Source of the DNA: Cristatella mucedo | Taxonomy: Eukaryota > Bryozoa > Phylactolaemata > Cristatellidae | NCBI GenBank assembly: GCA_009760855.2 | Contig: WPIO01000005.1 | Span: forward strand, 2,529,501 to 2,593,500 | DNA length: 64,000 bases | Direction: 5' to 3' | Shown here: positions 43,240-55,073 of the stretch, piece after piece | How the letters are laid out: each line of letters starts with the position of its first letter | How positions within the stretch are numbered: position 1 is the first letter of the stretch | Made by a program: the position numbers and the translations under genes | Notes under the pieces: generated by a model | What the model saw: only the letters and a program-made list of their open reading frames with translations | What the model was told of the DNA's origin: nothing | Database searches by the model: none

Positions 43240-44215
43240 AGTTTTAGGATATTGAAATCAATTTGATTCTAGACAGGGAGCCACCCAGTCAGAAGCAGAG
43301 TAAGGTGACAGCTTTACTGCTGACTACATACAGAAGTGCCACTGAGTTGTTCCTCGATTGGAGATGATAGCGGGAACAAGCTGAGTATCCTGGATCAAGG
43401 AGCATGCAATAATTAGGACGTGATGCCACAAACGCATTAGCTCGTTCGGCTGTCATGCTCTTATCTAATCATGCATTGATGTTTTCGGTGCTACTACATT
43501 AAAGTAGGCATACTTGACTTTTTAGCAAATGTTCTCATCCTATGACAACTTGCGTAATAATAGTATGTCTAAGTAACAGGATACGTCACGGGAGTTGTGC
43601 AAGATGAATGAATTTTAATGGTTGGGTAGTCCAACTTTCGGGTAATACTTGGTTTGCTCATAACTTTATAGGGTGTCTTATTATTTTTAAGCTTTAGGAA
43701 GCTAGAATCTATCTAATCGTTGCTGTCTTTGATGTACGTAGCAAATGAACTAAGTGATTCGGATGAGGAGCAAGGCTTAGCAAGTTCAAGGTCAAGACTA
43801 AGGGTCAACGTATAGGTAGGTCGTTATGTCATCAGCACAGAAATAAGAGCCAGGATTGTTTGTGACGTTGCTATATGCTAGAGGGAGTGTAAAGATGGTG
43901 GAAAGAATTGAGCTTAAAACCAAGCCTTGAGGTAACTCATTATTTAAGAGCTTAGCTAGATTGCCTAAAGCTCTTCATGTCAACAATCTGACATCTCCAA
44001 TTAAAGTTGGACCCAAGCCAGTCTAAGCCAGCCCAAGACATAAGCGTGCAAAGAGATGTTCATGAAGGATTCGGTGATCAATAGTGTCGACTGCTGCTGA
44101 TAGTTCCTGGAGTATAGCAGAGAAGCCCCACTTTGATCAGCATTGCTCAAAACTTCATCGTCGGAAACACGAAGCAGAGCAGTTTCAGCGAGATGGTTAT
44201 CTGTAAATCTCGAAT
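43240..44215 (-). mobile_element. LINE-C, third non-LTR lineage, degenerate
   Basis: On the minus strand near 44215-43950 the reading starts IAETALLRVSDDEVLSNADQ. Across frames it then gives LSAAVDTIDH (first RT catalytic block), a CLGLALDWLGSN-like block and an RCQIVDM-like block. Near 43460-43400 ANAFVASRPNYCM resembles the NAIVTSRLDYCN block. The wording differs from both LINE-A and LINE-B. It has many stops and no tail. Confidence 0.5.
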
Positions 44216-44244
44216 GTAGCTAGATAAAATTAACTGATATATAA

Positions 44245-44392
44245 ATATAATTTATTTATATAGTAACCCCAAGAGAACTTAATCTCTTTTCAGGCGCTTT
44301 ACATATGCCTCGGGGCTCGAGCCCACGACCTCAGTCAGACCTCGATCGGGGCCAGCACCTTTACCGCTAGACCAAACCAGATGATCCTGATG
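44245..44392 (-). mobile_element. SINE-2 copy
   Basis: On the minus strand it has tggtttggtctagcggtaaa (A box), gaggtcgtgggctcgagccc (B box) and aggcatatgtaaagcgcctg. The LINE-B-type agagattaagttctcttggg tail and an ATATAAAT run follow. It is the clearest SINE-2 copy and defines the tRNA head plus LINE tail structure. Confidence 0.85.
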
Positions 44393-44553
44393 TACTCATT
44401 AAGTGGCTTTCCCACCACTCGTTTAAGTGTCTTAGATAATAATGTCGGATGTTATATTCTCACGATCTAGAATGTGTTTTCGATCAGTAGTCTGATTAGA
44501 ATTTCTATTTTCAGAAGGGAAGGAACTTCATCGGTGAATAGTATTTACAGAAT

Positions 44554-44596
44554 TATATATATATATATATATATATGTATATGTATATATATATAA
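44554..44596 (+). repeat. (AT)n microsatellite
   Basis: About 20 AT units, broken twice by GT. Confidence 0.97.
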
Positions 44597-45184
44597 TAGC
44601 ATTTACAGCATCTGCTATGGTTGGTAGCAGTGGATTTATGTACCTCATAAAAACATGTTTTTGGACAAGATCTATATGTCTAGTGGTCATTTTAGCCCAG
44701 ATGGACAGTCTAGCAATAAGGACGGTAGACACACACATGAAGGAATCAAAAGAAGAAGTTCTAGAGAATTTAGGGAGGAGATCTAGCCCAACCGGAACAG
44801 CAATGAGGAGATTATGGAACTAATCCGTTCTATGTTACCTTCGAAGAACTTAGAGAAATACTCTTACAGATTACCACTGGGTTTCATTAGGCAGCATGGA
44901 AATAACTCTAGAAATGTGTACTTCTTAGCCACAAAGTAGAACCACTCTCCACTTCTACCTGCAAGCTTCCTAGCCGGCAAGAGGGCCCCCTATTCGTTGA
45001 TAAAGCTTGGTAAACGGTGAAGAAAAACCCTGAAGAAGGCAAGAAAGTCAAGACGTGACTTAAAAGATAGTATACCTAGCCTGCCTTCCAAATTTATAAT
45101 GTAGCATTAAACCTGGTACCGAATCCTACAAATGCTTTAAAATGTCGATTTAATAAAGCACTCATTACTGGTACCTGAATGTGC
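44597..45184. other. unassigned sequence
   Basis: The 82-codon ORF at 44575-44823 starts inside the microsatellite and has no recognisable domain. Nothing else is seen. Confidence 0.35.
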
Positions 45185-45639
45185 ACTATCTTAATACTAA
45201 TAATAATGACAAATTTGTATAGCGCCACCAGAGAACTGAATCTTTCTCCAGTCACTTGACAGATACTGCATGTGAAGCATTACCGAATGTTTGGTAGTAA
45301 CATCCACAAGCAGCAGGCATAGTGTAAGCAGGCACATGCACTCGAAACACGAATCACAAAGACCCACCAAATGCTGCGATAAAAAGGTCTGTCATACTTC
45401 TTCTTAAAAAATGTTTATGTCAGGGACTGTGTGTAGTGCATCGGTAGTAAGTTCCAGGCTTAGGGAGCATAAGAACTAAAGGCACGGTCTCCAACTTTTT
45501 TTAAGATCGTATGAGGTATGGCTAAATGATTCGAGTCAGAACAGCTGGTTGCACGATTCTTCGCCGGGTGGAGAGTAGTTGTGATAAGTAGGCTGGAGCC
45601 AGAGAATGAAGGGACGTACAAGTAAGTAACAGAATATTG

Positions 45640-45712
45640 AGCAAATGTTAAGCGCCTAGAAAGATATTGAGTTCTCCGAGGGGGCTTTATCAATTGCATT
45701 ATTATTATTAAG
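45640..45712 (+). mobile_element. LINE-B tail insert in an opposite LINE-B
   Basis: Some 73 bases, gagcaaatgttaagcgccta through gttctccgagggggctttat to an ATT run, lie in plus orientation inside a minus-strand LINE-B. The host sequence resumes on both sides (gacgtacaagtaagtaac; atgtcaatgagctgattga). Confidence 0.8.
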
Positions 45713-46326
45713 ATTATGTCAATGAGCTGATTGATTGGGAGCCAGCATAGATCTGCAAAAAGGGGTGTGATGTGGCGATTTCAATTCTCACGACATATGT
45801 GCCTAGCTGCAGAGTTTTTCGCTAACTGTAAGCACCTAACTGCACAGGCCAGTAGACCAGCAAGCAGTGACTTACAGAAGTCAAGACGGAATGTCACAAA
45901 TGCATGGACCAATTTAGATGTGGTATCCCTGTCTACACAAGGCCGAACTTGAGCATTCCATGTAGCTAAAAGTAGGCAGACTTGACTGTGGAGCTGCTGC
46001 ATTCGCCTAATGAAGTTTACTTTGGAACTAGACACCCAAATTACGTGTAGATTCAACAGGAGATAGGCTGGCACAGCAAGTTTTGAGCATAAGGTATTCC
46101 AATTTCTGAATCACATTTAGTTTGCTCATAGCTAGTAAGTTCGTGTTATCATCATCCAGTTTTAAGAAAGTTTGCTGCCATCCATGTGTGAATGTCATCT
46201 ATACATGCATCAAGATTGTGTCGAGAATTCATGGGCCGAAGGGCTGGGAGCGATCAAAGCCAATGTATAACTGAGTGTGATCTGCAGAGTAGTGAAAGCT
46301 TAGATTGTGCCGGGCAATCACATCGG

Positions 46327-46327
<1 letters not shown>

Positions 46328-46395
<68 letters not shown>

Positions 46396-46446
46396 GCGAC
46401 AGAGAGATAGAGCGACAGACAGAGAGAGAGAGAGAGAGAGAGAGAG
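46328..46446 (+). repeat. interrupted (GA)n microsatellite inside LINE-B RT
   Basis: About 119 bases are mostly GA, broken by gcgaca and ata steps. It sits between the FAIYTLSL-like end of the GVPQG block and ADVIARHNL of the same RT, replacing roughly PLA of the family sequence. Confidence 0.95.
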
Positions 46447-46644
46447 TATAAATTGCGAAAAAAAGATCGAGCACATACCCCTGAGGTACCCCATACAAGT
46501 GATTTGTCATTTGATCTTTGACTGTTCATATAAATGCTCTGGAGTCTCCCACTGCGATAGGACCTGAACCATTAGTGTGCAATGCTAGTGATGCCCAGGC
46601 GAGATTCAAGATGCTCAAGTAGGACTTTTCGAAGCATCGGACCT

Positions 46645-47662
46645 GGGGAAGAGCTAAGACCAAGTCTGCCTACTTTTAGCTACATAAAATTACCAAGGTT
46701 TTGGCTTGTTTAGACAGGGATACAAAATCTAAATTGGTACACGTATTCGTCACTTGACATCTTGTTTCAATTTCCGTGACTCACTGCTTGCTGGTCAACC
46801 GCCATGTGCAATCAGGCGCTTACAGTTGGTGAAGAAATTAGACAACCACATCAGCTCCACAGTCAAGTCAGACTACTTTCAGATACATAACATTACTAAA
46901 ATTCAGGCTCTCTTAGATAAGGATTCCGCATCTAAGTTGGTCCATGCATTTGTGACATCCCGTCTTGACTTCTGTAACTCACTGCTTACTTGCCTACAGG
47001 CATGTGTGATCAGGTGATTACAGCTGGTGCAAAACTCCGCAACCAGGCTTGTCTGTCTTGGTCTTTGCAGTTGCCAGATCTCACCACTTCTCGCCGACCT
47101 GTACTAGCTCCACCTCAAGCGGTTCATCGACTTCAAGGTCTTGTCACTCACCTTTAGGTTCTCCCATTCCTCTGCTCCAGTCTACCCATCAGATATGCTT
47201 CCCCGTCTGGCTAGGAGTTGTATCACATGTTTTTCTGAATCGAATCATTTAGCAATACCTCGAACGAACCTCAAATCCTGTGAAGACCATGCCTGTAGTT
47301 AGTATGCTCCCGAAGCCTGGAACTAATTCCCGCCTGACGTCACGACACCCACTGACGACCACATTTTCACAAAGCTAAAAGTACATTTATTTATCATAGC
47401 ATTTTATGGGTCCTTGTGATTTGTTCTTACTGTGCTTATGTATGCAGAAAGTGTGCATGCCTCCACTAATAATATTTGCATGCTGATCCTGTGCATGCCA
47501 CTTCTAACCGTCCTATGCTTGTTGAGATCGAGCATGCTACCACTAACCAGTTGATCATGATTTATTTGCAGCATATGTGAAGAGCCTAGAAAGGTATTTA
47601 TCTCTCTAATGGTGCTATGCGCATTTAATAATTATCTTATTATTATTATTATTATTAATAAG
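46645..47662 (+). mobile_element. LINE-B with a repeated internal segment
   Basis: The segment from the SAYFQL block to the AIRRLQLV block occurs first at about 46646-46833 (decayed). It occurs again from 46835, starting DNHISSTVKSDYFQIHN and then DKDSASKLVHAFVTSRLDFC, and continues through the C-terminal region to the ATT tail. It is back to back with the minus-strand LINE-B at 45185-46640. Confidence 0.85.
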
Positions 47663-47827
47663 ACCCCAAGCTACCCTGCTTCAGCTTTGTCAATTAAATT
47701 AGCACGACATTAGTGGTCACACTGGCACTGTCTCGCAGTCAATTTATTTAGCACAAAAACCTTAATAATTTATACACTGATCAAAAGCTTCTATACGCAT
47801 ACATGTGCCGATTGGCATTCTACTTAC

Positions 47828-48002
47828 ACTACCCGATTTAACAGCCTCTTGTTGTATAGCGACAGAAGAGCCTCAAAGGCTATCACCACCACTTCCACCA
47901 ACAATACAGAATCTTCAGCCGTAGGATTCAAACCCTTGACAAAAAGACTGAGGCTGCTATGTGCAACCGCCTTACCTAGTGTGCCATCATGGCTCACCGA
48001 TT
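47828..48002 (-). mobile_element. SINE-1 copy
   Basis: On the minus strand it has gtgagccatgatggcacact, a B-box-like gggtttgaatcc and the body gctcttctgtcgctatacaa then gaggctgttaaatcgggta. Confidence 0.88.
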
Positions 48003-50465
48003 CTGACGGGGTTGCTGTAGGAATATTTTATAGCTGCACTTTTAATGAGTTTTTTGTTCAGTTGAGCGTTGCCTACTTAACTGCATATAATTCAGTGCAT
48101 GTTACTAGCCAGAGGTCCTACCAACCGGTTGCCATGAGTGTCTACATGTCTGATTTAAAGTGCTTGATAACTTGCCTGCTGATTTAGAACGCTTGATAAC
48201 TTGCCTGACAACTAATCTTGGAAGTTGATTGTCTTATAAGCACCTGGATTGAGGTTGAGTTCGTTCAGGGGGTAGAAAAATGACTTCTAATGCTACTACT
48301 ACTTATAATAATAATTATGATTATGTGTTCATTTCTAAGCTTCCTTATATGTTTACTCAGAAATAGTGGATTCTCTACAAAAAATAGGACGAGCCGTCAG
48401 TCAATTCGGCTGAAATCACTTCAGCACACTTTTGACAAGACAACTCTATTGAAGCTGGCAGGGAGCATGCAAATAATTCCAGTCTCCAGCTAATAACTAG
48501 TTTACTAGGTCGAGCCATCCGGACAGCTCTTAATCTTTTTACTTGACTTGGAGCAAGGCAGACCTATATGAAGATAAAGCTTGGCATACAAACATAACCT
48601 CTGGTACTATCCAACCGGCAGAACTTGATTACGGGTGAAACGCAGTCCCGTGCTGATTTATCCTGGCTCATGAATGTCACTGAGGTTGAAGATTGCTTCC
48701 TCTCTTTGGTATATTTGGAACCCATTATCCATAATCTTAAGCTGTAATGTTTGTACGCTTGGCTGATTAGAGAAGTACAGCTGGGTTATAAGTCATTAAC
48801 TAATACGGTCCAGGAATTTTTTCGTAATCCTGGGTCGTTCTTACACAGGATCACGATTTCCCATTGAGTATCATGGACAATCTATTTCGTTCCCAAGTTC
48901 AGTGAAACATCGGGAAACATAATTTCTATAGTAAAAAATAAGAAAACAATAACCATTACTTAAAGCTCATTTCCACTCAAGTTGAAGAAACATGGGTTTT
49001 CTTCACTAATCACAGTGTTTTCATTCTACTCTCCTCCGAGTGTTGCTGTACAATGCCAGGTGGTTAGCACCATCAAGGCTCAATTTTGGGCGAAATAAAC
49101 TGGTATGATATTTTTAATCTTCTAGTTCTTTTCGGACATCTGTAACTGCTGACCCATTCAAGGGCTTGCCCCAATATTTGCGAAGCTCTTGCATGTAAAT
49201 TGGCTTTGGTTTGAAACCCAGAACCGGGTGTTAACCGGAGTCATTTTTTCGCCAACTCGTATGCTAGTAACCCGGATTGTATGGAATGATTGGCCTACCT
49301 AACCCGAAACACCACTGCAGACCAGTATAGGCTGGCCTCCGAATACAGCAGATCATCACATATTAATGTTGGTATTGACTCATCAGACAAAGACTAAATT
49401 GTGATGCAGCAGCAAGATGTTCACACACTAGCCTGTGGAGTAATTTCTCAGATGTAAGAAATACTGATCGCTGGTATGTTCTGCTGTGATCTCCACAAGT
49501 AGGTGCATCAGAAAAGGATATATATTTTGTTAGCATTGCTGGGTAGAGGTACCCGTGTCGGCATCTGTCATTTGGCTACGAAATTTAGTACCAGTTGCTT
49601 TCTTTGTGATAATGCCTGAGTCAAAGTCATGAACCACTATATATGTTTGCAACAGTCACGCCATGCTGCAATGCCTATTATGTTGTACAAAATGCAATGG
49701 TAAATAAACAGGTTTTGTCTCTCGAAGCCCTTCAAAACTTCTAAATATTTTCCAAAATCCATTTAAATTTTGGTCAAAAGTAACCTCGCTTTAATAAGAG
49801 AATAGGTAGTTTAATCCTTAAACTGGTATTATTAACAGAATAATTAGCCTTTGTCCCAGAATCATTGTTAGTAATTGCGATTTTTTGAAGTATTAGGGGC
49901 TTGGATTCAGAAGCAAAATGCAGCAGCTCCTGAAATAAAGTTTTTCTCTAAAAGAACAGAGCAACAATGTGGTCCTGAGCAACAAACCAGTCCTATTAAA
50001 TGCTTAATTGCACCATGCAAAAACATTTCTTCCATAAATAGTAAATGGTATTTTCTAATTGCTCATGACATAAAAGTATAAATCACTACTATTACTTGAA
50101 ACTTTGCTTTTGTCGCAACGACAGTGGCAAATTCGAAGCATGCTATTTCAAACGAAAAAACGAACGAGGATGCATGTTTTAGCTAAATCTTCTGAAGACA
50201 AGATTACAAAAAATACAAAATAACCATTTGGTTACAATGAAGTTACAAAAAATAACCTCAATCTTGTAGAAATGTGTAGTTTTAATAATTTACGAATATA
50301 AAGCAAATAATCTTCCCGAATCAGCCCCAACTGTAGTTTTCCTTCACGTTGATGTTGTTCCAACTTTCTTTCCTCTGTGACCGGTCGTAAATTTCCGGTA
50401 ACCATTGTGAAATTGCCCACCTTAGTCCTCGAGTAAGCATACATTTTATCCTCCGATTTTATCAA
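48003..50465. other. unassigned sequence
   Basis: This is 2.5 kb of AT-rich DNA without a recognisable gene or repeat. The ORFs at 49875-50081 (+) and 50232-50498 (-) have no motif I know. Confidence 0.4.
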
Positions 50466-50466
50466 G

Positions 50467-50775
50467 ATGAGCTCTGATGATATATATTTTGAAGGCACTC
50501 AGTGGCCATGGGCAGCTCAACTTAACTTATTCTTAAGTGTCTGCACAGCCAAAGCTGCAGCGGGCCATCCAGCTCTCTCAGCCTGCAACTCTGCCCTCTT
50601 TCTGTCCATCAATTATCCTTCAGGCTTAGCGTCGAAAGCTACCACTAGCTTCAGCTCTGCCAGCCAATTATTGCGTGGGCGTTGCCTCCCGGCTCACCAC
50701 CCGACTGTCAGCTCCTTTAGCTTGGTTAAGACGGCGAATCTTGCTTCATGCCTACTTCATTCCTCCTCACGCTAG
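50467..50775 (+). CDS. unrecognised 102-codon ORF before a LINE-A 5' region
   Basis: The frame is rich in Ser, Ala and Leu and ends 24 bases before the sequence that matches the 5' end of the 16-kb LINE-A (cctcgggc...actcctagc). It may be 5' leader or a remnant of a LINE-A ORF1 that the 16-kb copy lacks. It shows no zinc knuckle, RRM or coiled-coil signature. It could equally be host DNA with a chance frame. Confidence 0.25.
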   Translation: MSSDDIYFEGTQWPWAAQLNLFLSVCTAKAAAGHPALSACNSALFLSINYPSGLASKATTSFSSASQLLRGRCLPAHHPTVSSFSLVKTANLASCLLHSSSR

Positions 50776-51562
50776 AGAGCGGCCTCGGGCCACTCCTAGC
50801 GTGGTGTGGATCTTTACCTGATTTCTCCGTTATGCCTTCGGATATTCCGCTACTATTTTCGCTGCAACATTAATGAGCTATTTTTGGATATGCTACACAA
50901 AACATGACCTGCTTAGCACAGGGTGCGATGTCGCCATTAGTCGATACCTACCGGCAGGCCTTCTTCGGCACGTCACTGAGAACCTTCCTGCATCCTGCGT
51001 TCGCCCTATCGACAACTAGGCTCTCAAACCTACGAAAGAGCTAGGATGGATGCCGGTTGAGCAACGGATACAGAGCAAAGTTCTTACGCTGACCCACACG
51101 GCCCACTACGGCTTGGCTCCTTCGTACATAGCTGAACGGCTGCACCAGTTACAGCCTCTTTACGCCCCCAGGTACTATATGGACAATAAAATAGCTGTTC
51201 CATTCCTCGTTTAAAGACCGCTGGCCACAGGAGCTGTAGCTCCGCAGGTTCAAGACTGTGGAACTCGCTTCCACAATTCTTACGCCATGACAACTACTCT
51301 CCTGGTGCCGACTGTGACTCATCCTTTTTTCAGCAGTCCTGAGCTGCTACTTTTATGCTACTCACTACCTTAACGACTCTCCTGACTCTGCTATGCCTCC
51401 CACTTTCTCTTTTGTGTGTGAGACAAAGTCTGTTGGCTACCGAATGTGTACGGAAAGCCGCTTAGGCTGTGAGTGTGCTATACAAGACTCTTCTGAGTAA
51501 AATCCTCATAGTCATTATGGCTTTGTGGAGTTACAGACGGAGATGCGTTACATTACACTGAG
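50776..51562 (+). mobile_element. LINE-A internal-deletion derivative
   Basis: The first ~265 bases match the LINE-A 5' leader and start of the endonuclease region (16053-16310 of the younger copy). The sequence then jumps near 51038-51041 directly to the C-terminal region (aagagctaggatggatgccg), equivalent to 19002 onward, and continues to the ACATT tail. About 2.7 kb comprising the rest of the endonuclease and all of RT is missing, leaving both ends. Confidence 0.85.
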
Positions 51563-53090
51563 TTTTACTCTGGTCTCCGGGTTTGTAAAAGGTTGAGACA
51601 GCAGTCTAGCTCCGTCTTGCTCCTTCTAGCTCCGCCCACTGAACATTCGTGGGATAGCTGCAGCCTTTTTCTAAGGCGAGGCTAGCTTCGCTAATGCAAT
51701 TACCGGTAGCATGAAACCTGTCTGCTACAGCCTTGACCACTAGCGGCCTCAAAATATGATTTTTGAACTCCAAGCTCGGAGTGTCCGATAAACAGGGACT
51801 CGTGTGAACCGCATCGTTGAGTTCACTGGTCAAGTCGCCCCCCCCCCACCATTTCTTTCGAAGCAATGCAGTAGGCGTGGCGTGAATTGCGTTTATGAAT
51901 GGTCACTTGCTAAGTCTCAAAGGAAAAAGGAGAGCCGGATTTGGCTGCTTCGCCAAGTCTTTCCCGAGCAAGGGGTTACATTCATCATCCGGCAAACAAA
52001 TTCAGCAGATCACGGTCAGTAAGCTACAATTAGGGCACCGAGCAAGTGAGTCGTACTAAATGACTGATGCTATACACTTGTGCCTCTCGGTGGCTGTGCA
52101 CTTTAGCTTGCCTCTGTGACTATATTCACATTTATATTGAGGTGGGCGCTCTTGATTGCTATCATACTCTACTATCGTAAGTATATACTGCATGTATAAA
52201 TGAAGCATGTCTGACTCGTTAGCCGTGCTTCGAGGTGCCACTGCTTTTTACTCGTTTCCAAGGGCTGGGGCTAGTTAGGCTCGCCGCATTTGACGTAACT
52301 TGAATGTAATGTAATTTGAAATAACTTGTAGCATGAATTTGTTAATTGGGCGTCAGCATTTTCATCTAAATTTGTCTCATGATACGTCGTATTTCAAGCA
52401 CACCTAGCAAATGTCGCAGACTGCAGCTACAGCTATGCAACTTAAACAGGATGAAGTGCTGTTATAGATTACAGCACGCTGTTCCCAGTTCGTAATAAGT
52501 CACCGTGTTGATTTTTTTGACCATTCTAGTACCCATGAAACTACCAAACTCTAATCACATTCACCAAAGCATTTCAATGTGTCTTCGAGTAGTTTTTCTG
52601 CCTTAGCAGTCTGAAACATAATCAAGGGCCTTCATCCCAGTCTACGACATGATCTGGCTAATTTACCCTAAGTATGTGCAGCACAGAAAAGGGAAAAAGT
52701 TTCGCATCATCATAATGAGCTAGCAGTTCCTTTGTAATTAAGACAGCTTTTTTTTAAATGTGCAAACGCTGCTGAAGGAATTCACTCTCAACTTACACGG
52801 TACTTATTTTTGGAGAAGCATTCACAGTGACTGCGGACGAGTATACATTCTTGAACGAGCTAACCATCGAAGTTCTCAAGACTGATGAGTGCCCTAAGCT
52901 CCTCAGTGCTGCTGACTGTCAAGTGCTGACTGTCAGGGGCGCCTGCTTTATTGCATCAACTTTATCTGACGCTACTCCACTCCTGCCCCAACCAATTTAA
53001 TTACCCGAGTAGTCAACGACGGGCGCCTCGACCGCGAACTTATTTCCTTAAGTGAATGCTTTGCTTAGCAACGCGTGGAAGAACTTTTTC
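51563..53090. other. unassigned sequence
   Basis: A run of nine C is at 51838-51847. No gene or assigned repeat is seen. The ORFs at 51606-51866 (-) and 51804-52022 (+) overlap on opposite strands and show no motif. Confidence 0.35.
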
Positions 53091-53099
53091 TGACGTGTC

Positions 53100-54030
53100 G
53101 TGATACTCTTCTTTAGACGAACCTGAGATATGAAGGAAATGCCACCGAGTTAACAGATAGCAGATCTATGCAACGAGATCCATTACACGTTTGAACATGG
53201 CCGGCGCCGTCAGTATCCCATGCGGTAGGTTCGCTTTATGCATTTCCTGTGTTGCTAACGAGTAAGGCTGCTGGTAGGCCTGAAAGAGGCCCCACTTGAA
53301 GAAATTGCCGATTGCTAGTAGTGCAAGTACAATATCCTCAATAATAAGCAACGGATAACAAATTCTCTTTAGCCGAATAATTAGTGACTTTGTATTAACC
53401 ATACAGTAAAAAGCAATAGGTTTCTATCATCACCACGACCAGGAGTGTTTTCCATTTGATTTTATCCAGGTGCTCGGAAGATACTTTCATCCTTCGTCAC
53501 CTTCAATTTTTCATGAGCTAGTGTCAGCAAATTCTATGCCTGGGCCTACTGTTTTTTCGACAGGTTTAGCTACAGGCTTGAAAAGTATATGGGTCGTATA
53601 GCCGGAAATGGTTTCAACAGCGTTTTTTGAACACTTAGCAGTATTTTGTGTGATGATCTCGTTTGCATCATCCCGGTCACTATAGCTGTTCGCCAAGGGA
53701 AAGGTCCTTGCAATTACCCACCCAGGTTGCAGGCAGTCCATCATTTCTCGCTGCAACTGGTTGAAATAGCTATATAGGCTCTACCGCCATTATAAAAATC
53801 AGACGGCTTGATCAGCTAGCCTGCACCTTTAATTTACTGTTAAGCAAGAAAATGGCTTGCAGGATTTTTACCAGAGTTTTATGTGAAAAAGGCCTATTAA
53901 TCGGAACAGTCTTGTCACCGTTTATAATGGCGAGAGTCTGACTTGAGCTAAATAGTTGTCTTTCATGCTGGCCATTCACAGCCACTAGCATGAAATTCGT
54001 AAAAGTCAGCTGACCCGCCAAAATTGTGCT
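53100..54030 (-). mobile_element. Ty3/gypsy-like LTR retrotransposon remnant
   Basis: On the minus strand, 53402-53166 reads ICYPLLIIEDIVLALLAIGN then FFKWGLFQAYQQP and LPHGILTAPAMFKRVMD. This matches the gypsy RT pattern YPLPRIEDI.LA.L.G...F.KLDL.QAYQQ...LPFG...AP..FQR.MD. The KLDL Asp-containing block is changed to KWGL. Upstream frames (53756-53511 and 54021-53812) may be its linker and protease, but they are weak. No LTRs were found. Confidence 0.65.
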
Positions 54031-55073
54031 GATCCTGATTGACCAAAGTGTCTATTTTGTTGGACGCTCTGTTGATCATTCGGCTGATTCAGCTCAGCTG
54101 GGTTCTGACGCGTGAGCCATGTCAGCTCTCTTAAAAATATTTTTAGCTCAAGCTACTTTAAAATCTGCTGTCCTTCGTCGTAGGACCAATACCGGGTGCA
54201 ACAAGCTCGAGTTGCAGCAGCATGACCGTGTCCTCCCTCGATTACGTCAAGTACGGTGAGCAAATCGGCCCTGAATAGTCAGGTACGACTAGTAGAGTAT
54301 AAGCGAATATGCCTTATCAGTAGCCAATGAGGAGCACGATAGTAAGCTCCACGATTTGTTCTGCTGCTTTGTCCAGAAAAGTGCCGTATTTTCATAAACA
54401 AGCGAGACCCTGCAGTGCCCACACGAAATCAGAAAAAAGACGCACTGCTGACCATATTTAGCTGGTACAATCGAAAAAGTTTAGATCAGTAGCTGTTTCC
54501 ACAGGTGATGGTTTTTCGATCCTTTTTTGGCTATTTAAGATCACAATTATTTGTTATTTTATGTTGAGTCATGAGGTTCTTATGAGTTCCAGAGGCTTTG
54601 GACTCACAGAGCTGGAAACCTTGGTTACCTATTTCTTGGCCCACAGGCTCTATGATATCGAAAGCGACTCACCAGTTCCGACATAATTATGGACATTGTC
54701 TTCAATCTCAAAGCTTCCAAAAATTATACAGGTCAGCCATTATGTCACCGATGTGATATTTTTCCAAATAACACGTTGAAATGATGGTGAGCTAAATCGG
54801 CTAGGTTATGACTTACATTCATACTTAGCGATTCCTGAAATTGTATTGACAAGGAATGGCTAGGAGCCGATTACGCAATAACCTATGGACTAATAAAAGC
54901 CAAACCGTGGTAATAGGAAGCAAGTTTTGTTTCCAGAGTTGGCCTAGGATTTTGAGCTAATTTAAATTCTAGGCAACGAAGCCATTGATGTACGTTGTGG
55001 ACGCTGTTGAAAGCTTGAGACTCTCCCTTGCCGTCAAATAGACCTCATTCTGTTATTGATATGGAATTCTAAG
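54031..55073. other. unassigned sequence
   Basis: It could contain more of the gypsy-like remnant upstream, but I see no firm motif. Confidence 0.35.

Larger units (their letters stand above)
45185..46640 (-). mobile_element. LINE-B copy with internal microsatellite and insertion
   Basis: On the minus strand this copy runs from the RT region near 46640, with GVPQGYVLD before the microsatellite and a decayed YADHTQLY box after it. It continues to GDRAFSSYAP and the 3' tail at 45185-45260. Two later changes break it: a GA expansion (46328-46446) and a plus-strand LINE-B tail insert (45640-45712). Confidence 0.85.
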
